A stretch of DNA of 50,654 bases from JAHEJB01 sp041748175 (GCA_041748175.1 JBGTDU010000028.1:1-50654); one strand, 5' to 3'; counted from the first letter of the stretch, positions 25,975 to 35,755 are shown. Notes: a model not told the origin generated them from the letters alone. Numbers and translations are program-made.

Positions 25975-28900
25975 CTACACCGCGGATACGACCTCTTCCC
26001 TGCGCACCGTGTCTTCGAACTTCACACCTACCAACCTACTGATGCCTGGTTGAGGCATCGTGATCCCGTACATCCGGTCGGCGGCTTCCATCGTGAGCTT
26101 GTTGTGGGTGACAAGGATGAACTGGGTCGACGTTGCGAACGAACGGATCAACTCCATAAACCGGTCGATATTGGCGTCGTCCAGCGGCGCATCCACTTCA
26201 TCGAGGATGCAGAATGGCGATGGCTTAACGAGGTAGATGGCGAAGAGCAGCGCGATGGCCGTGAGGGTTTTCTCGCCGCCCGAAAGCTGGTTGATTGTGC
26301 TCGGCTTCTTGCCCTTCGGGCGGGCCTTGATTTCGATGGGCGCTTCAAGCGGGTCGTCGCCTTCAAGGGTGAGCGTGGCCGTTGCATTTTCGCCGAAGAG
26401 ATCGGCGAACAACGTTTGGAAAGCGTCACGGACTTGAATAAACGTCGCGCCGAATCGCTCGGCCGCTGTCGTGTTGATTTCGTCAATCGTGCTTAGCAGC
26501 GTCTGTTCGGCCGTCTGCAGATCGACGCGCTGCGCGCTCAGGAATTCAAGCCGCTGCCGCTCTTCCTCAAAGCTCTCCAGCGCCAGCGCATTAACGGCCC
26601 CGAGGGCGCGCAGACTGTTTCGCAACGCCGGAATTTCGAACCGCGCCGCGGTCGGATCGAAAGGCGCTCCCTGTTCGGACACCACCGCCTCAATTTGCGT
26701 GGCGGCCTCTGTGAGCGTCACGCCGTGATCCTCTTCAAGTCGCTCTGCGAGGGCGTCCTGCCGGGTGATGATCTCCGTGAGCCGGAGGTCGGCGGCATTT
26801 TGGCGCTGGAGGGCAGCATCCCGATTCTGGCGGATCTCCCGGATCGTTTTCTCGGTGTCGACGATGAGCGCGCGGGATTCGAGAAGAGCCTGCTCAGCCA
26901 CCGTCACCTGCTGTTGAAGGGCGTCAGTGGCGGCCCGTTCGTCGTCGAGCCGCGTCGACAAGGCAAGCTCATTGTTTTGACCGGCCACAATGGAATGCCG
27001 GAGGCGTTCAAGTTCTTCGCGACGCCGCTCGCCACGCTGGTCCAGGTCAGCAGACCCTCGCCCGATGCGCTCAAGGTCGTGCTGCAGGCTCTCAGCCTTG
27101 TTCTTCGCCTGAACGACGGCCAGGCGGGCCTCGCCCCACCGTTCGTTCGCTTCTCTCCGTTTGGCATCGGCCGCGTCGAACGCGATTTCTGCCCGGGAGA
27201 GCCCATGCGCGGCTTCACGCGACGAGGCTTGTTCCGCAGCCACCGCGCTCTCCAGATCGTTCAGGTTGGGCTCTTGTTCCCACGCGGCGATGATCGCATC
27301 GCGCCGCGCCGCGAGGCGCAGCCGCAACTCGCCAAGACCCTGCTCCTCAACGGCTGCACGCGTGACGGCGGCTCTCATTTCATCCCGCGTAGATCGAGCC
27401 CGATCTACGGCTTCTTCAGCTGGTGCAATTTGCACTGCATCGAATGCAGCCTTTGCTTGAACCAACAAATCCTGGACATGGCGGAGATTCTGCTCGGCGT
27501 CGGCACGGGTTGCCCTGGCGCGTTCCAAGCGCTCTTGCCTGCCCAGCCGCCCCGCCGTCGCGCGCGCGCTTCCCTTTCCGCCGGAAACAAAACCACGCGC
27601 TGTTGTCCACTCGCCATCGCGCGTGACGAGCGTGGCTTCGGGGTATTCGTCGCGGAGCCTGCCTGCCTGTTCGAGTGAATCCAGAATAAAAACGTTCTGC
27701 AAGAGCAGGCGCAGAAGGGGCTCATACTTCGAGTCCGGTACGCGCGCGGCACCCATTGCCGGCTTCGATCCCGCCGGAATTCCCGATCGCGTCCGATGCG
27801 CCTGAGCGGGCAAGCGAGACAGGACGACGAACGTCGCGCGCCCTTGCTCGGCTACGCGAAGACGCGCGATAGCTTCGTGCGCTTCATCATCCGTGTCTAC
27901 AACCAGGCAGTTGGCCCATTCGCCGAGTGCCGTTTCAATGGCCAGTCTGTCACTTTCTTCGCATCCTATGAGATCGGCAACCGTTACGATCTCCGTCGTC
28001 CAGTCTTCATGCTCGGCAAGGAACGCAATGGCAGAACTGAGGCCGTCGCCCTCGGCAACGAGACTCTGCAAAAGGTCCACCTCCGCGGCGGCGGTGTCGT
28101 GAGCAACGAGAACGCGCCGGGTGTTCTTCTCGGCGGCTTCCACTGCCCCGCGCCGCGCCTCCGCTTCCGTGCGTGTACGGCTGCGTGCATGCTCCGACGT
28201 CGCAAGCGCTTCCTCAGCGGCCGTGAGGCGAGCGGCCTCCGCAAAGTTGGCTCGCTCTGCGTCGCGAGCTCGTTCGACAAGTTCAGCCAATTCTTCCGCG
28301 ATGCGTTCCTGCTCCTGACCGGTCATTGTCCGCCGGTCACGCAGCCGGTCAAGCGCCGCCCGCGCATCGGCGTAAGCTTTCGTCCGATCCGCGGTATCAC
28401 GTCGTGCATCAGCGAGAACTGTGCGGCTTGCGTCCGATTCTTCAATAGCCACACCCAACGCCGTACGGACGGCTGCCTCGAACGATTCCGACTCCGTAAC
28501 TCCCTGTGCCGACTCGGCCAGATGTCCTTGCATGACCTCCCGCTCGCTTTGGAGATCGGATCGCCGCTTCGTGTCGGCTTCAGCCTCGTGGTCGAGGCGT
28601 TCCAGGGCGCGCAGATCGGACGCTCGCCGCTCTTCCCCAACGCGCACTTCCCCTTCGAGCTTTCTGACAACATCGACATGAGCGTTGAGTGCCACCTGAC
28701 GTTCGCTCAGGCCCTGCTCGTGAACAACAAGCGTCGTTCGTTGAGATTCCAGCGCCGCCTCGCCTGCCGCTACCTGGGCGGAGAGCCCCTCCACCTGGGC
28801 TCTTGCGTGGCGCGTTTCGTGGTCAAGCGTGCGATGTTCATCGCTCAGCTTCTCAAAGTCCCAAACGGAAAGCGCCAGTTCGAGCGTTCGGAGGCGATCG

Positions 28901-29556
28901 GATAGTTGCTTGTACCGCGACGCCTTTTGGGCCTGCCGCTGCAACGACCGGACGTTGCGCTCAATTTCGTCGACGAGGTCGGTGAGACGGGTGAGATCTG
29001 ACTTCGTGGAATCCAGTTTGTTGAGTGCCTGTTTGCGACGCAGCTTGTACTTCGTGACGCCAGCGGCTTCCTCAAATAGTCTCCGTCGGTCCTCTGCATT
29101 GTCGCTCAGGATGTCTTCGATCATCTTCAACTCGATAACCGAGTAGGCGCCCGCGCCCATCCCCGTGTCCATGAAAAGGTCGAGGATGTCCTTCAGTCGG
29201 CACGTCGATCCGTTGAGCATGTACTCGCTCTCGCCAGAGCGGTAGAGCCTGCGCGCGATCGTCACCTCGCTATACTCTGTGGGCAGAACGCCCCGCGTGT
29301 TTTCAATGGTGAGCGCGACCTCTGCCATCCCGAGCGGCCGGTCCTGCGCCGTCCCGTTGAAGATGACGTTCTCCATTCGATCCGAGCGTAGCAGCCTGGC
29401 ACGTTGCTCGCCTAGCACCCACCTCACGGCGTCGATCACATTGCTTTTGCCGCAGCCGTTGGGGCCAACAATCGCCGTCACACCAGGGTCAAAGTGGACG
29501 GTCGTTTTATGAGCAAAGCTCTTGAAGCCGTGGAGCTCGAGCTTGCTGAGGTACAT
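25975..29556 (-). CDS. smc: Chromosome segregation protein SMC
   Basis: The 1193-residue length is usual for bacterial SMC. Residues 31-38 are the Walker A motif (GPNGCGKS). Two long coiled coils (about 165-490 and 660-1000) flank a hinge near 500-650. The C-terminal ATPase half has the ABC signature LSGGEKTLTAIALLFAI and Walker B in FCILDEVDAPLDD. SMC dimers with ScpA/ScpB compact and separate newly replicated DNA. No scpA or scpB is adjacent. The gene is convergent with the halogenase cassette. Confidence 0.97.
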   Translation of the reverse strand: MYLSKLELHGFKSFAHKTTVHFDPGVTAIVGPNGCGKSNVIDAVRWVLGEQRARLLRSDRMENVIFNGTAQDRPLGMAEVALTIENTRGVLPTEYSEVTIARRLYRSGESEYMLNGSTCRLKDILDLFMDTGMGAGAYSVIELKMIEDILSDNAEDRRRLFEEAAGVTKYKLRRKQALNKLDSTKSDLTRLTDLVDEIERNVRSLQRQAQKASRYKQLSDRLRTLELALSVWDFEKLSDEHRTLDHETRHARAQVEGLSAQVAAGEAALESQRTTLVVHEQGLSERQVALNAHVDVVRKLEGEVRVGEERRASDLRALERLDHEAEADTKRRSDLQSEREVMQGHLAESAQGVTESESFEAAVRTALGVAIEESDASRTVLADARRDTADRTKAYADARAALDRLRDRRTMTGQEQERIAEELAELVERARDAERANFAEAARLTAAEEALATSEHARSRTRTEAEARRGAVEAAEKNTRRVLVAHDTAAAEVDLLQSLVAEGDGLSSAIAFLAEHEDWTTEIVTVADLIGCEESDRLAIETALGEWANCLVVDTDDEAHEAIARLRVAEQGRATFVVLSRLPAQAHRTRSGIPAGSKPAMGAARVPDSKYEPLLRLLLQNVFILDSLEQAGRLRDEYPEATLVTRDGEWTTARGFVSGGKGSARATAGRLGRQERLERARATRADAEQNLRHVQDLLVQAKAAFDAVQIAPAEEAVDRARSTRDEMRAAVTRAAVEEQGLGELRLRLAARRDAIIAAWEQEPNLNDLESAVAAEQASSREAAHGLSRAEIAFDAADAKRREANERWGEARLAVVQAKNKAESLQHDLERIGRGSADLDQRGERRREELERLRHSIVAGQNNELALSTRLDDERAATDALQQQVTVAEQALLESRALIVDTEKTIREIRQNRDAALQRQNAADLRLTEIITRQDALAERLEEDHGVTLTEAATQIEAVVSEQGAPFDPTAARFEIPALRNSLRALGAVNALALESFEEERQRLEFLSAQRVDLQTAEQTLLSTIDEINTTAAERFGATFIQVRDAFQTLFADLFGENATATLTLEGDDPLEAPIEIKARPKGKKPSTINQLSGGEKTLTAIALLFAIYLVKPSPFCILDEVDAPLDDANIDRFMELIRSFATSTQFILVTHNKLTMEAADRMYGITMPQPGISRLVGVKFEDTVRREEVVSAV

Positions 29557-29583
29557 GAGGCGGGAACTACGGCAGGGTGAACG

Positions 29584-29844
29584 TCAAGAAGATAATCGCA
29601 GCCTCCAGCGAAGTCCCGGGCACGAGGATACTTTGGATCGATCTGTCTCATTCACCATGGTATCCGCCCCACCTCTCGCAAACATATCAGCCAATTCCCC
29701 GAACCCCCAAACGCGCTGCCTGGATGTAGCACGTCTTTCCTCCCGCCGTTCTGGGATTGAGGTCCGCCCCATGATCTATCAAAATGCCAGCTTCTCATCG
29801 CCATCCTCGTCGTAGGCCCAGTCAAGGAATGTATGCAGGTTCAT
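29584..29844 (-). pseudogene. Frameshifted ankyrin-repeat gene
   Basis: Reading leftwards from ATG 29844 (ten bases after the FMN reductase stop), the first frame gives MNLHTFLDWAYDEDGDEKLA, then stops. The next frame continues ILIDHGADLNPRTAGGKTC and YIQAARLGVRG, an ankyrin repeat with the hallmark 'LLxxGADxN'. The third frame carries on with ELADMFARGGADTMVNETDR, the second helix and loop of another repeat. The logical protein needs two frame changes, so this is a decaying small ankyrin protein. It fills most of the 298-bp gap between the FMN reductase and smc. Sequencing error is an alternative. Confidence 0.6.
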
Positions 29845-29854
29845 CCCGTTCAGC

Positions 29855-30376
29855 TTATTTGGAGCCCCGGCTATTGAACACGCTCGATCCGAACGCCGCC
29901 GCTTCGGCCCTGGCGTCATCCGACAAGACTTCGTCGTCGCGCATGCCGCGGTAGTAGATGCCGCCGTAATTCATGTTGAGGTAGGCCGCCGTGTTGCGGA
30001 ATGGCACCTCATAGCCTTCCGGGATTCTTGGATCCGATCCACAGGCCGCGACGAAAATCGTCCGGCCTGCAAGCTTTCGACCGAGCGGTTTCATCACCGT
30101 TGTCAAATCCGCCAGGCGGTCCATGAAGCGCTTCAGGACGCCGCTCATCGCATACCAGTAGACGGGAGTCACCAGCAATATGGAATCAGCCTCGGCGATG
30201 GCGTGTGCGATCTTGAGAAAATCATCGTCGTCCGGCGGTCGGCCATATTCGTAGTCGCGGATGGCGAGTTCGCTCAGGTTGATGCGGGTGGCCGGACAAT
30301 CGGCCAGCACGGCCTCAAACAGCTGGGCCGCGTTGCCGTCGTTCCGCGCGCTTCCAAGGATGGCTACGACACTCAC
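29855..30376 (-). CDS. NADPH-dependent FMN reductase / flavodoxin-like quinone reductase
   Basis: I chose GTG 30376 because GGAGGA lies six bases upstream and the fold begins at once (VSVVAILGSARNDGNA); a farther ATG at 30412 is less likely. About 173 residues. The phosphate-binding loop GSARNDGN and the PVYWYAMSGVLKRFMDR stretch are typical of the NADPH-dependent FMN reductase family. It would reduce FMN or quinones with NAD(P)H. It is also a conceivable, unlinked source of reduced flavin for the halogenases, though those usually take FADH2 from Fre-type reductases. Confidence 0.88.
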   Translation of the reverse strand: MSVVAILGSARNDGNAAQLFEAVLADCPATRINLSELAIRDYEYGRPPDDDDFLKIAHAIAEADSILLVTPVYWYAMSGVLKRFMDRLADLTTVMKPLGRKLAGRTIFVAACGSDPRIPEGYEVPFRNTAAYLNMNYGGIYYRGMRDDEVLSDDARAEAAAFGSSVFNSRGSK

Positions 30377-30393
30377 GCCTTTTCCTCCACTAG

Positions 30394-30828
30394 TTGGATG
30401 ACGTTGCCGCACGTGTCGTCAAACGCGGCGACTATTACGGCACCTGCATCCATAGGCTCGGTTACCTGAAATCCACCAACACATTCGACCGCCTTCGCGC
30501 TGTGAAGGCTTCGGACAGTCGGTCGGTTGCAGAGGCCAAGAGCCTGCTGTCGGCCTTCCTCACCCTGACCAATCTCCACCTCCGGTTGCAGATGCAGGCC
30601 ACAAAAGTCGGCGAGCCGCCATCGGATTGGATGGACCCCGGCAAGCTCCACAAGAGCCAACAAAAGCTCCTTAAAGACACGCTGAAGACGATTCAGAAAG
30701 TGCAGCAGTCGCTGGCTAGCACGTATGTGCAGTGGTTGGGAGATCGGCGGGAAATTTTTAGCCTGGCCTGCCCGTACTGCCGAAGGCTGCAACGATTTGT
30801 CATACGCCAGTTGTTTCAGGGCATCTGA
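30394..30828 (+). pseudogene. C-terminal fragment of a DUF294 (CBS/nucleotidyltransferase-substrate-binding) protein
   Basis: The open frame is 144 residues. Residues about 30-115 (TFDRLRAVKASDSRSVAEAK, then LLSAFLTLTNLHLRLQMQ, GEPPSDWMDPGKL and LKDTLKTIQKVQQSLASTY) match the helical substrate-binding C-terminal domain of DUF294 proteins. Those normally carry cNMP-binding, CBS and nucleotidyltransferase domains before it and exceed 500 residues. None of those is present upstream, where the divergent FMN reductase begins. So it is most likely a truncated remnant. Its end overlaps the convergent methyltransferase gene by 13 bases. Confidence 0.65.
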
Positions 30829-31952
30829 AACAACTCACGTTGAGTTCGCTGATCTGGATAAGGCGAGTTGGCGTCCAGACATTTTAGAGCGAGGTTAACA
30901 TTACTGGCGAGTTTTTTTGCAAACTCCACAGGTACAGCATTCCCTATTTGTTTGTGTACATCGCGTTTATTGCCACCAACAAACTGCCATGTATCCGGAA
31001 ATGTTTGCAGGCGTGCATATTCGCGGTGGGTAAAAGAACGGAGGCGTGAAGCAGTTAATCTCCACAATTTGACGGTTGCCTCCGGGTTTCGAATGTGTTT
31101 CCCGTTCTTCCTGTCCTTTGCAACACGCTTGGCGTCAATATTACCCTGCGCCCAGCCCCACACTGTCGCGGTATCGATTGCGGGAAAAGGTTCATCGAAT
31201 GATCGTACAGGGTTGCCATCAGACGCCGTCCGAGAAAACCGGACGGGCATAGCGATAGTATTCCTGTCAATTGCTCCGCCCAACTCCTTGTGAACGGCAC
31301 TCTTGAATCCCCATGCGGGATCATGGTTTGGAATTTCTGGGGGCCCGTCCAGATCGTTTCCAAGGTCGAACAGGAAATCTCTAATCGGAGTTTCTCTTCC
31401 CTCGGGTACGGGCAAATGATAGCCGGGAGGGGCACCTCCTTCGAAAGCTATGAAAACAAATCGCCGCCGTGTTTGTGGGACGCCATGGAAACTCATCTTA
31501 AAAATGTCGAAGAAAACGTCGTATCCTATACTCTCAAGCTCCGAGCTTATTTGTTGGGCGAACGGCAACCCAGTATGTGGACACCTCATGGTCCTGAGGT
31601 TGAGAACATTCTCGATTATGACCACCCTTGGGCGATTAACGGCCGCGAGCCGCACCACATGCGTGTAAAGCTGATTTCGTGGGTCGGAATTGTCCCTGTT
31701 GCCTCCCAATGAGAAACCCTGGCATGGGACTCCGGCCAGAAGAACATCTACATGCCCTCTTCGCTCGAGTTCGTACTCCAACAGATCGGCTTCATCCACA
31801 TGCCATTCGGGGCGATTACGACGCAATGTTTGAATAGCGTACGGCTCAATATCCATTGAACCGAGGTGGCGGAAGCCCGACAGTTCAAAGCCTAGGTCGA
31901 GCCCGCCTGCGCCTGAGCAAAGTCCATAGAAACTGTATCGCCTCGATTTCAA
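30816..31952 (-). CDS. C5-cytosine DNA methyltransferase (type II)
   Basis: The 378-residue protein has the ordered C5-methyltransferase motifs. Motif I is FYGLCSGAGGLDLGFE. Motif IV is GVPCQGFS with catalytic Cys77. Motif VI is ENV (114-116). Motif VIII is QTRRR. A variable target-recognition region (about 215-300) comes before RSFTHREYARLQTFPD (IX) and KQIGNAVP (X). It should protect the host site against the endonuclease encoded just upstream, with which it shares a 4-base ATGA overlap. Codon usage and base composition look more AT-rich than neighbouring genes, which suggests horizontal acquisition. Recognition sequence unknown. Confidence 0.95.
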   Translation of the reverse strand: MKSRRYSFYGLCSGAGGLDLGFELSGFRHLGSMDIEPYAIQTLRRNRPEWHVDEADLLEYELERRGHVDVLLAGVPCQGFSLGGNRDNSDPRNQLYTHVVRLAAVNRPRVVIIENVLNLRTMRCPHTGLPFAQQISSELESIGYDVFFDIFKMSFHGVPQTRRRFVFIAFEGGAPPGYHLPVPEGRETPIRDFLFDLGNDLDGPPEIPNHDPAWGFKSAVHKELGGAIDRNTIAMPVRFSRTASDGNPVRSFDEPFPAIDTATVWGWAQGNIDAKRVAKDRKNGKHIRNPEATVKLWRLTASRLRSFTHREYARLQTFPDTWQFVGGNKRDVHKQIGNAVPVEFAKKLASNVNLALKCLDANSPYPDQRTQRELFQMP

Positions 31953-32713
31953 TGTGATCCACCATCAACGAGGCTAACCCTTGGGCCAGAGCTCGATTCG
32001 GTTCGATACGCGGAGAAGTTGTGAGACCGTCCAGAAGTCGGGTTCACGCGCCACTCAGCCGTCAACTCATTAGAACGGAGATCAAATCTATACCCAGACA
32101 TGACTCTTTCCGCCTCGACTCTTGTGAGACTCCCCACTTTGTCTAGTCTGGTTGGGGCATTCCATGATTCTGGAACGATCAACGTCACCTGTCGCTCTAC
32201 CCCAGACAACAATCCATACGGCGTCGGAGCTACATACATTTTCCGGTCACGCAGCAAGATGTCGCCAAAACTTCCCATGCCTCGCGTACTCGCATTTTTA
32301 TGAATGTACTCGTCGTCCGCATTAAGGAAATTGCCGTGGCACATCACTAGGTCAAAGACAGGGTACTCGCTCTGCTCCGGGAGAGCAGGATAACGCCCAA
32401 AAACGTAAATGATCTGTCTCCCACGAAAAACGCCGTGAGGCATCTGGCTATTGCAATCGTAGTTCGCAACTCTCCCAGGCACGCCAAGACCCTTGATTTC
32501 GAATCCGACAGGAAACTTGACCATCCGGAAATCTGGATAGGTGTTTCGTCCCGGTTCGTCGAAATCGAGGCTACCCGCCTCTAGTAGTGCCTTGAACCAG
32601 TTCTGAAAATGGAATTCCTTGTCCTGCAGGTTTGCTCGCCGAATTAGTACACTGCGGGAAACAGCATCGGACGCCTCTTTGAAAGTGTTGAAAACAGCTA
32701 GTTGCTCGTCCAT
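31949..32713 (-). CDS. Type II restriction endonuclease (PD-(D/E)XK)
   Basis: The 254-residue protein carries a plausible nuclease core: PD at 60-61 in NTYPDFRMV, then EIK at 72-74 in VGFEIKGLG, preceded by a helical N-terminus. GAGGAG lies directly before ATG 32713. Its stop overlaps the methyltransferase start (ATGA), so endonuclease and methyltransferase are translationally coupled, with the endonuclease first. The composition is AT-richer than the surroundings. The family is not one I can name. Confidence 0.85.
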   Translation of the reverse strand: MDEQLAVFNTFKEASDAVSRSVLIRRANLQDKEFHFQNWFKALLEAGSLDFDEPGRNTYPDFRMVKFPVGFEIKGLGVPGRVANYDCNSQMPHGVFRGRQIIYVFGRYPALPEQSEYPVFDLVMCHGNFLNADDEYIHKNASTRGMGSFGDILLRDRKMYVAPTPYGLLSGVERQVTLIVPESWNAPTRLDKVGSLTRVEAERVMSGYRFDLRSNELTAEWRVNPTSGRSHNFSAYRTESSSGPRVSLVDGGSH

Positions 32714-32895
32714 CTCCTCAGCTAGGGTGATTGCGGCAGATCATGGCGTGTCAGGTGTGCGTCAACGGAACCGATGAGGGCATCTAACCATTGTTTTTCT
32801 GGATAAAGTACCAATGATGTGCAGAAGATCGGGATTGGGAATCGACGTCTGGTCGCGCATAAAAGTCGTCGGACAAAATTTGAACAGCATTCTTA

Positions 32896-34827
32896 CTACC
32901 CAGACAGCGTCCAAACCAACCCAAACCGCAGACGATGGGCAGGCAGTGGGTAAACGGGCACGATGAAGGCACCGTCGTAGGTGCGGTTGGCGAGGACGTT
33001 TTCGTAGAGGAGGAACAACGTGGCGCGCCGTTGAAGCCGGGCTTCTACCACGAGGTCGAGCACGCCGCTGGCCGGAACGTCCGGTGAGGAAGCTGCCGGT
33101 AGCGCAAACAGCGCAACTTCGGGGATGTAGCTACGACTTCGGAATCCGCTCCAGGCGCGACCCTGCGCGGAGAGGTTTAGATCCAGGTTGTCGCCGAAAA
33201 GCCCAACGGCACGAACGCCTAGCCGAGCATTTGCCCAAAGCTTTGGTGTCGCGTCCGCCTCGCGGCGGTGGAGATCGGAGTTGTCCGGGTTGAGGACGGA
33301 CAAAGCGGTAACCGTTGTGTTGGCATAGAACCCACGTTGCGTTTCCGCTCGCCATCCAAAGGAAAGCGATCCCCCAGCCCGTCGTACGTTGCTACCGAGG
33401 TCAACAAAAGCTGCGCCTCCGGCTCCATCGTCAACGAATGCCCGTGGATTTGTGGTCAGGGAAGCAAAGCCTCGGAGCTGGACATCCACGGAGCCGAATT
33501 GGAAAGTGCCTGCGACTTCCGCCAATGCGGTGCGCTCTGTAGACATTGAGGCCAATTCGGTGATCGTAGAGTCGTACCCGACGGCCTCGATGCGACCTGG
33601 GACGTGGCCAGCGTAACTCAGACCAGCAAAAACTCCGCTGCGATCAACCCGAAGCTGCGCCGACGGAAACACTTCGCCACCCACGGAATGAATGCCCGCA
33701 TTGGCGTCTAGCGTCCATCCAGCGACCGCCAGTGAATCCGCCAGCGAGGCGTGAAGCTGGGTGCGGGCGTCAACGTCCGCGAACGGGTTCCTCCGGCCAC
33801 CCGGCCGCACGTCCAACCAGCCATCGAGCCGCAACGCGAACGCGTGATTTCCCGTGCGGAAGGGCACACCGAGATTGCCTCCGTACCGGTCGCCCTTCGC
33901 CTCCATGGTGTCGATTCCGGTCGGCGAGTAGCGCTCGTGCTGGCGCGTCCAGTAGGTCGTTGCGGAAATCGCGTCACTTCCCATCGGCACGCGGATGTTC
34001 AGCGCGAGGTCATTGCGGATCGTTTCGCGCGTCGCGGCGGGATCCAGAACGATGGCCTGTGCGGGATTGTAAGCGGCAGGAAAATCTGCAACGACGCCCG
34101 CCCTCGCGCCCGCGGTGTGCTTGGCGTGGAACTCCGTCAGCGTTGCCGCAAACCCTGAACGCGACAACGAGATCCGCCCAAGCGCTTGCCAGGCCCTCAA
34201 CGCGCCACCAGCGTACAACCCATCCGCCTGTGTGCCCGAGACGTGCCCCAGCATGTTCAGCCGTCCGCCATCTCCGCCCAACAGGCCCGGCGAGGTCCGG
34301 GTCTGCGCATGCGTGGCAGAAACGTATTGAAAGCCGGCTTGCCCGTTTTCAAACTTCAACTCGGTGCTCGGGGCGCTTCCAGCAAACGGTCGGATGGACG
34401 CGTTCACGCCGCCCGTGCGCCCGAATCGCTGGCTTTCCAATCGGAACCGACCCAACACAGCGGCTGGAAGCAACTCAGTCTGCGGCCTCTCGGTGAAAAG
34501 GTCGTTGAAGGGAATGCCATCCATGGTAGCAGATGGTCGCTGTGGCGATTGTCCGTCGAAGCTGAGGCCATCAGCCCAGCCGGTATCTCCAAAGTCGTAA
34601 AGGAACGAACCGGGAATCTGGGCGAGAATAGCAAGCCCGTCTATTTCGGGCGACGTTACAGGCACGACGCCGAACGTCCGTCCAGTAACCATTCCAGATG
34701 GAGTCACAAGCGAATCGCCGCGAACCCGTGACGAATCGCTGGCTGCGTCCTGCGCTTTGGCCGGAAGCCCTATGCTGACCAACATCAGGACAGCAAGCGT
34801 CTGTCTGTATGACGGTTGCTTCCTCAT
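32896..34827 (-). CDS. Outer-membrane beta-barrel protein (TonB-plug-like putative porin)
   Basis: The 643-residue protein has a signal peptide ending near LPAKAQDA. A plug-like region (about 45-125, with ATMDGIPFNDLFTERPQTELLP) is followed by many amphipathic strands, ending in the strand HRLRFGLVWTLSG. There is no carboxypeptidase-like N-terminal domain and no evident TonB box. This fits the 'putative porin' group of Rhodothermota/Bacteroidota. It should lie in the outer membrane; the substrate is unknown. The deoxynucleoside kinase gene is 14 bp upstream on the same strand, so they may be co-transcribed although functionally unrelated. Confidence 0.85.
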   Translation of the reverse strand: MRKQPSYRQTLAVLMLVSIGLPAKAQDAASDSSRVRGDSLVTPSGMVTGRTFGVVPVTSPEIDGLAILAQIPGSFLYDFGDTGWADGLSFDGQSPQRPSATMDGIPFNDLFTERPQTELLPAAVLGRFRLESQRFGRTGGVNASIRPFAGSAPSTELKFENGQAGFQYVSATHAQTRTSPGLLGGDGGRLNMLGHVSGTQADGLYAGGALRAWQALGRISLSRSGFAATLTEFHAKHTAGARAGVVADFPAAYNPAQAIVLDPAATRETIRNDLALNIRVPMGSDAISATTYWTRQHERYSPTGIDTMEAKGDRYGGNLGVPFRTGNHAFALRLDGWLDVRPGGRRNPFADVDARTQLHASLADSLAVAGWTLDANAGIHSVGGEVFPSAQLRVDRSGVFAGLSYAGHVPGRIEAVGYDSTITELASMSTERTALAEVAGTFQFGSVDVQLRGFASLTTNPRAFVDDGAGGAAFVDLGSNVRRAGGSLSFGWRAETQRGFYANTTVTALSVLNPDNSDLHRREADATPKLWANARLGVRAVGLFGDNLDLNLSAQGRAWSGFRSRSYIPEVALFALPAASSPDVPASGVLDLVVEARLQRRATLFLLYENVLANRTYDGAFIVPVYPLPAHRLRFGLVWTLSG

Positions 34828-34841
34828 CCGCTCTAAACCGA

Positions 34842-35519
34842 TTAGCGGGTGACGGGGAAGAGCCCGAATAGCGAACTCTCGACCCGGCTCACGATCTCGA
34901 AACGGTGCTCGGGTTCGTTCACGAAATCGAGGCCGTCGGTCTCTACGATAAGTTTTGGATGCGGATAGCGATCGATCCAGCCTTCGTACAGTTCGTTGAG
35001 GCTTTCGAGGTAATCGATGCGGATGCCTGACTCAAAGTCGCGGCCACGGGCTTGAATCTGTCGGACGAGCGTCGGAACCGAGGCGCGCAAATACACGAGC
35101 AGATCCGGCGGCTTGAGGTAACTCGTCATGATCGAAAAAAGCTCGACGTAATTCTGGTAGTCGCGCGGCCCCATGAGCTTCATGTCGTGCAGGTTGCGGG
35201 CGAAAATCTCGACATCCTCGTAGATCGAGCGATCCTGAACGACAGAATATGGCGCCTCATCAATGGCCCGTTGGTGCTTGAAGCGGCTCGAGAGGAAGAA
35301 CACCTGCAGGTTGAACGACCACCGCTTCATGTCCTCGTAGAAGTCGGGGAGGTACGGGTTGTCGTCCACGCGCTCAAAGAAGGCGTTCCAACCGAAGTAG
35401 TCCGCCAGCACCTGCGTCAGCGAACTCTTGCCCGCACCAATATTGCCCGCGATGGCTACGTACGTCTTCGGACGGCCTTCTTCAGTGGCGGGCTTTTGGA
35501 GGTCAAGTGTCGGCTGCAT
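34842..35519 (-). CDS. Deoxynucleoside kinase
   Basis: I start at ATG 35519 (MQPTLDLQKPATEEGRP), giving 225 residues; a longer frame reaches 35588 but adds a poor leader. The P-loop is AIAGNIGAGKSSL (about 24-36), the DRS motif is QDRSIYEDVEIFARNL, and the arginine-rich lid is IQARGRDFESGI. This is the dNK/dCK/dGK family, which phosphorylates deoxynucleosides for salvage; the preferred base is not evident. A MITE-like element lies 78 bp upstream of the start and may sit in its promoter region. Confidence 0.93.
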   Translation of the reverse strand: MQPTLDLQKPATEEGRPKTYVAIAGNIGAGKSSLTQVLADYFGWNAFFERVDDNPYLPDFYEDMKRWSFNLQVFFLSSRFKHQRAIDEAPYSVVQDRSIYEDVEIFARNLHDMKLMGPRDYQNYVELFSIMTSYLKPPDLLVYLRASVPTLVRQIQARGRDFESGIRIDYLESLNELYEGWIDRYPHPKLIVETDGLDFVNEPEHRFEIVSRVESSLFGLFPVTR

Positions 35520-35597
35520 GGGGAAAGATAGAGATGTAGCGTCGCTCCGTGTTCTGGCCGAAGCGTCATGGCGCGCTGGTTCGATCATCGCTCCTAT

Positions 35598-35755
35598 CAG
35601 GCTGTTGAACTATTCCTCCTATCTGCGGCGGCGGCTCTTGTTCGATCTCAGCGTTGCGAGAATCTCGCCGGATCACCAATACGACTGCGATCTCGCGCCT
35701 TGATCTCGACCAAGATCCGCTCGCTTCGCCAACGTATGAATAAATCAACAGCCTG
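35598..35755. mobile_element. 158-bp MITE-like element, family A copy 2
   Basis: CAGGCTGTTGA (35598-35608) is repeated inverted as TCAACAGCCTG (35745-35755), with further matches to 15 of 17. A perfect 4-bp duplication CTAT flanks it (35594-35597 and 35756-35759). Length is identical to the element at 16795, but the interiors are unrelated by eye. No coding capacity is seen. Confidence 0.75.

Noticed and set aside
29855..30376. FMN reductase as the dedicated halogenase reductase
   Set aside because: It is on the opposite strand, beyond smc, and of a family that favours FMN; kept only as a possibility.
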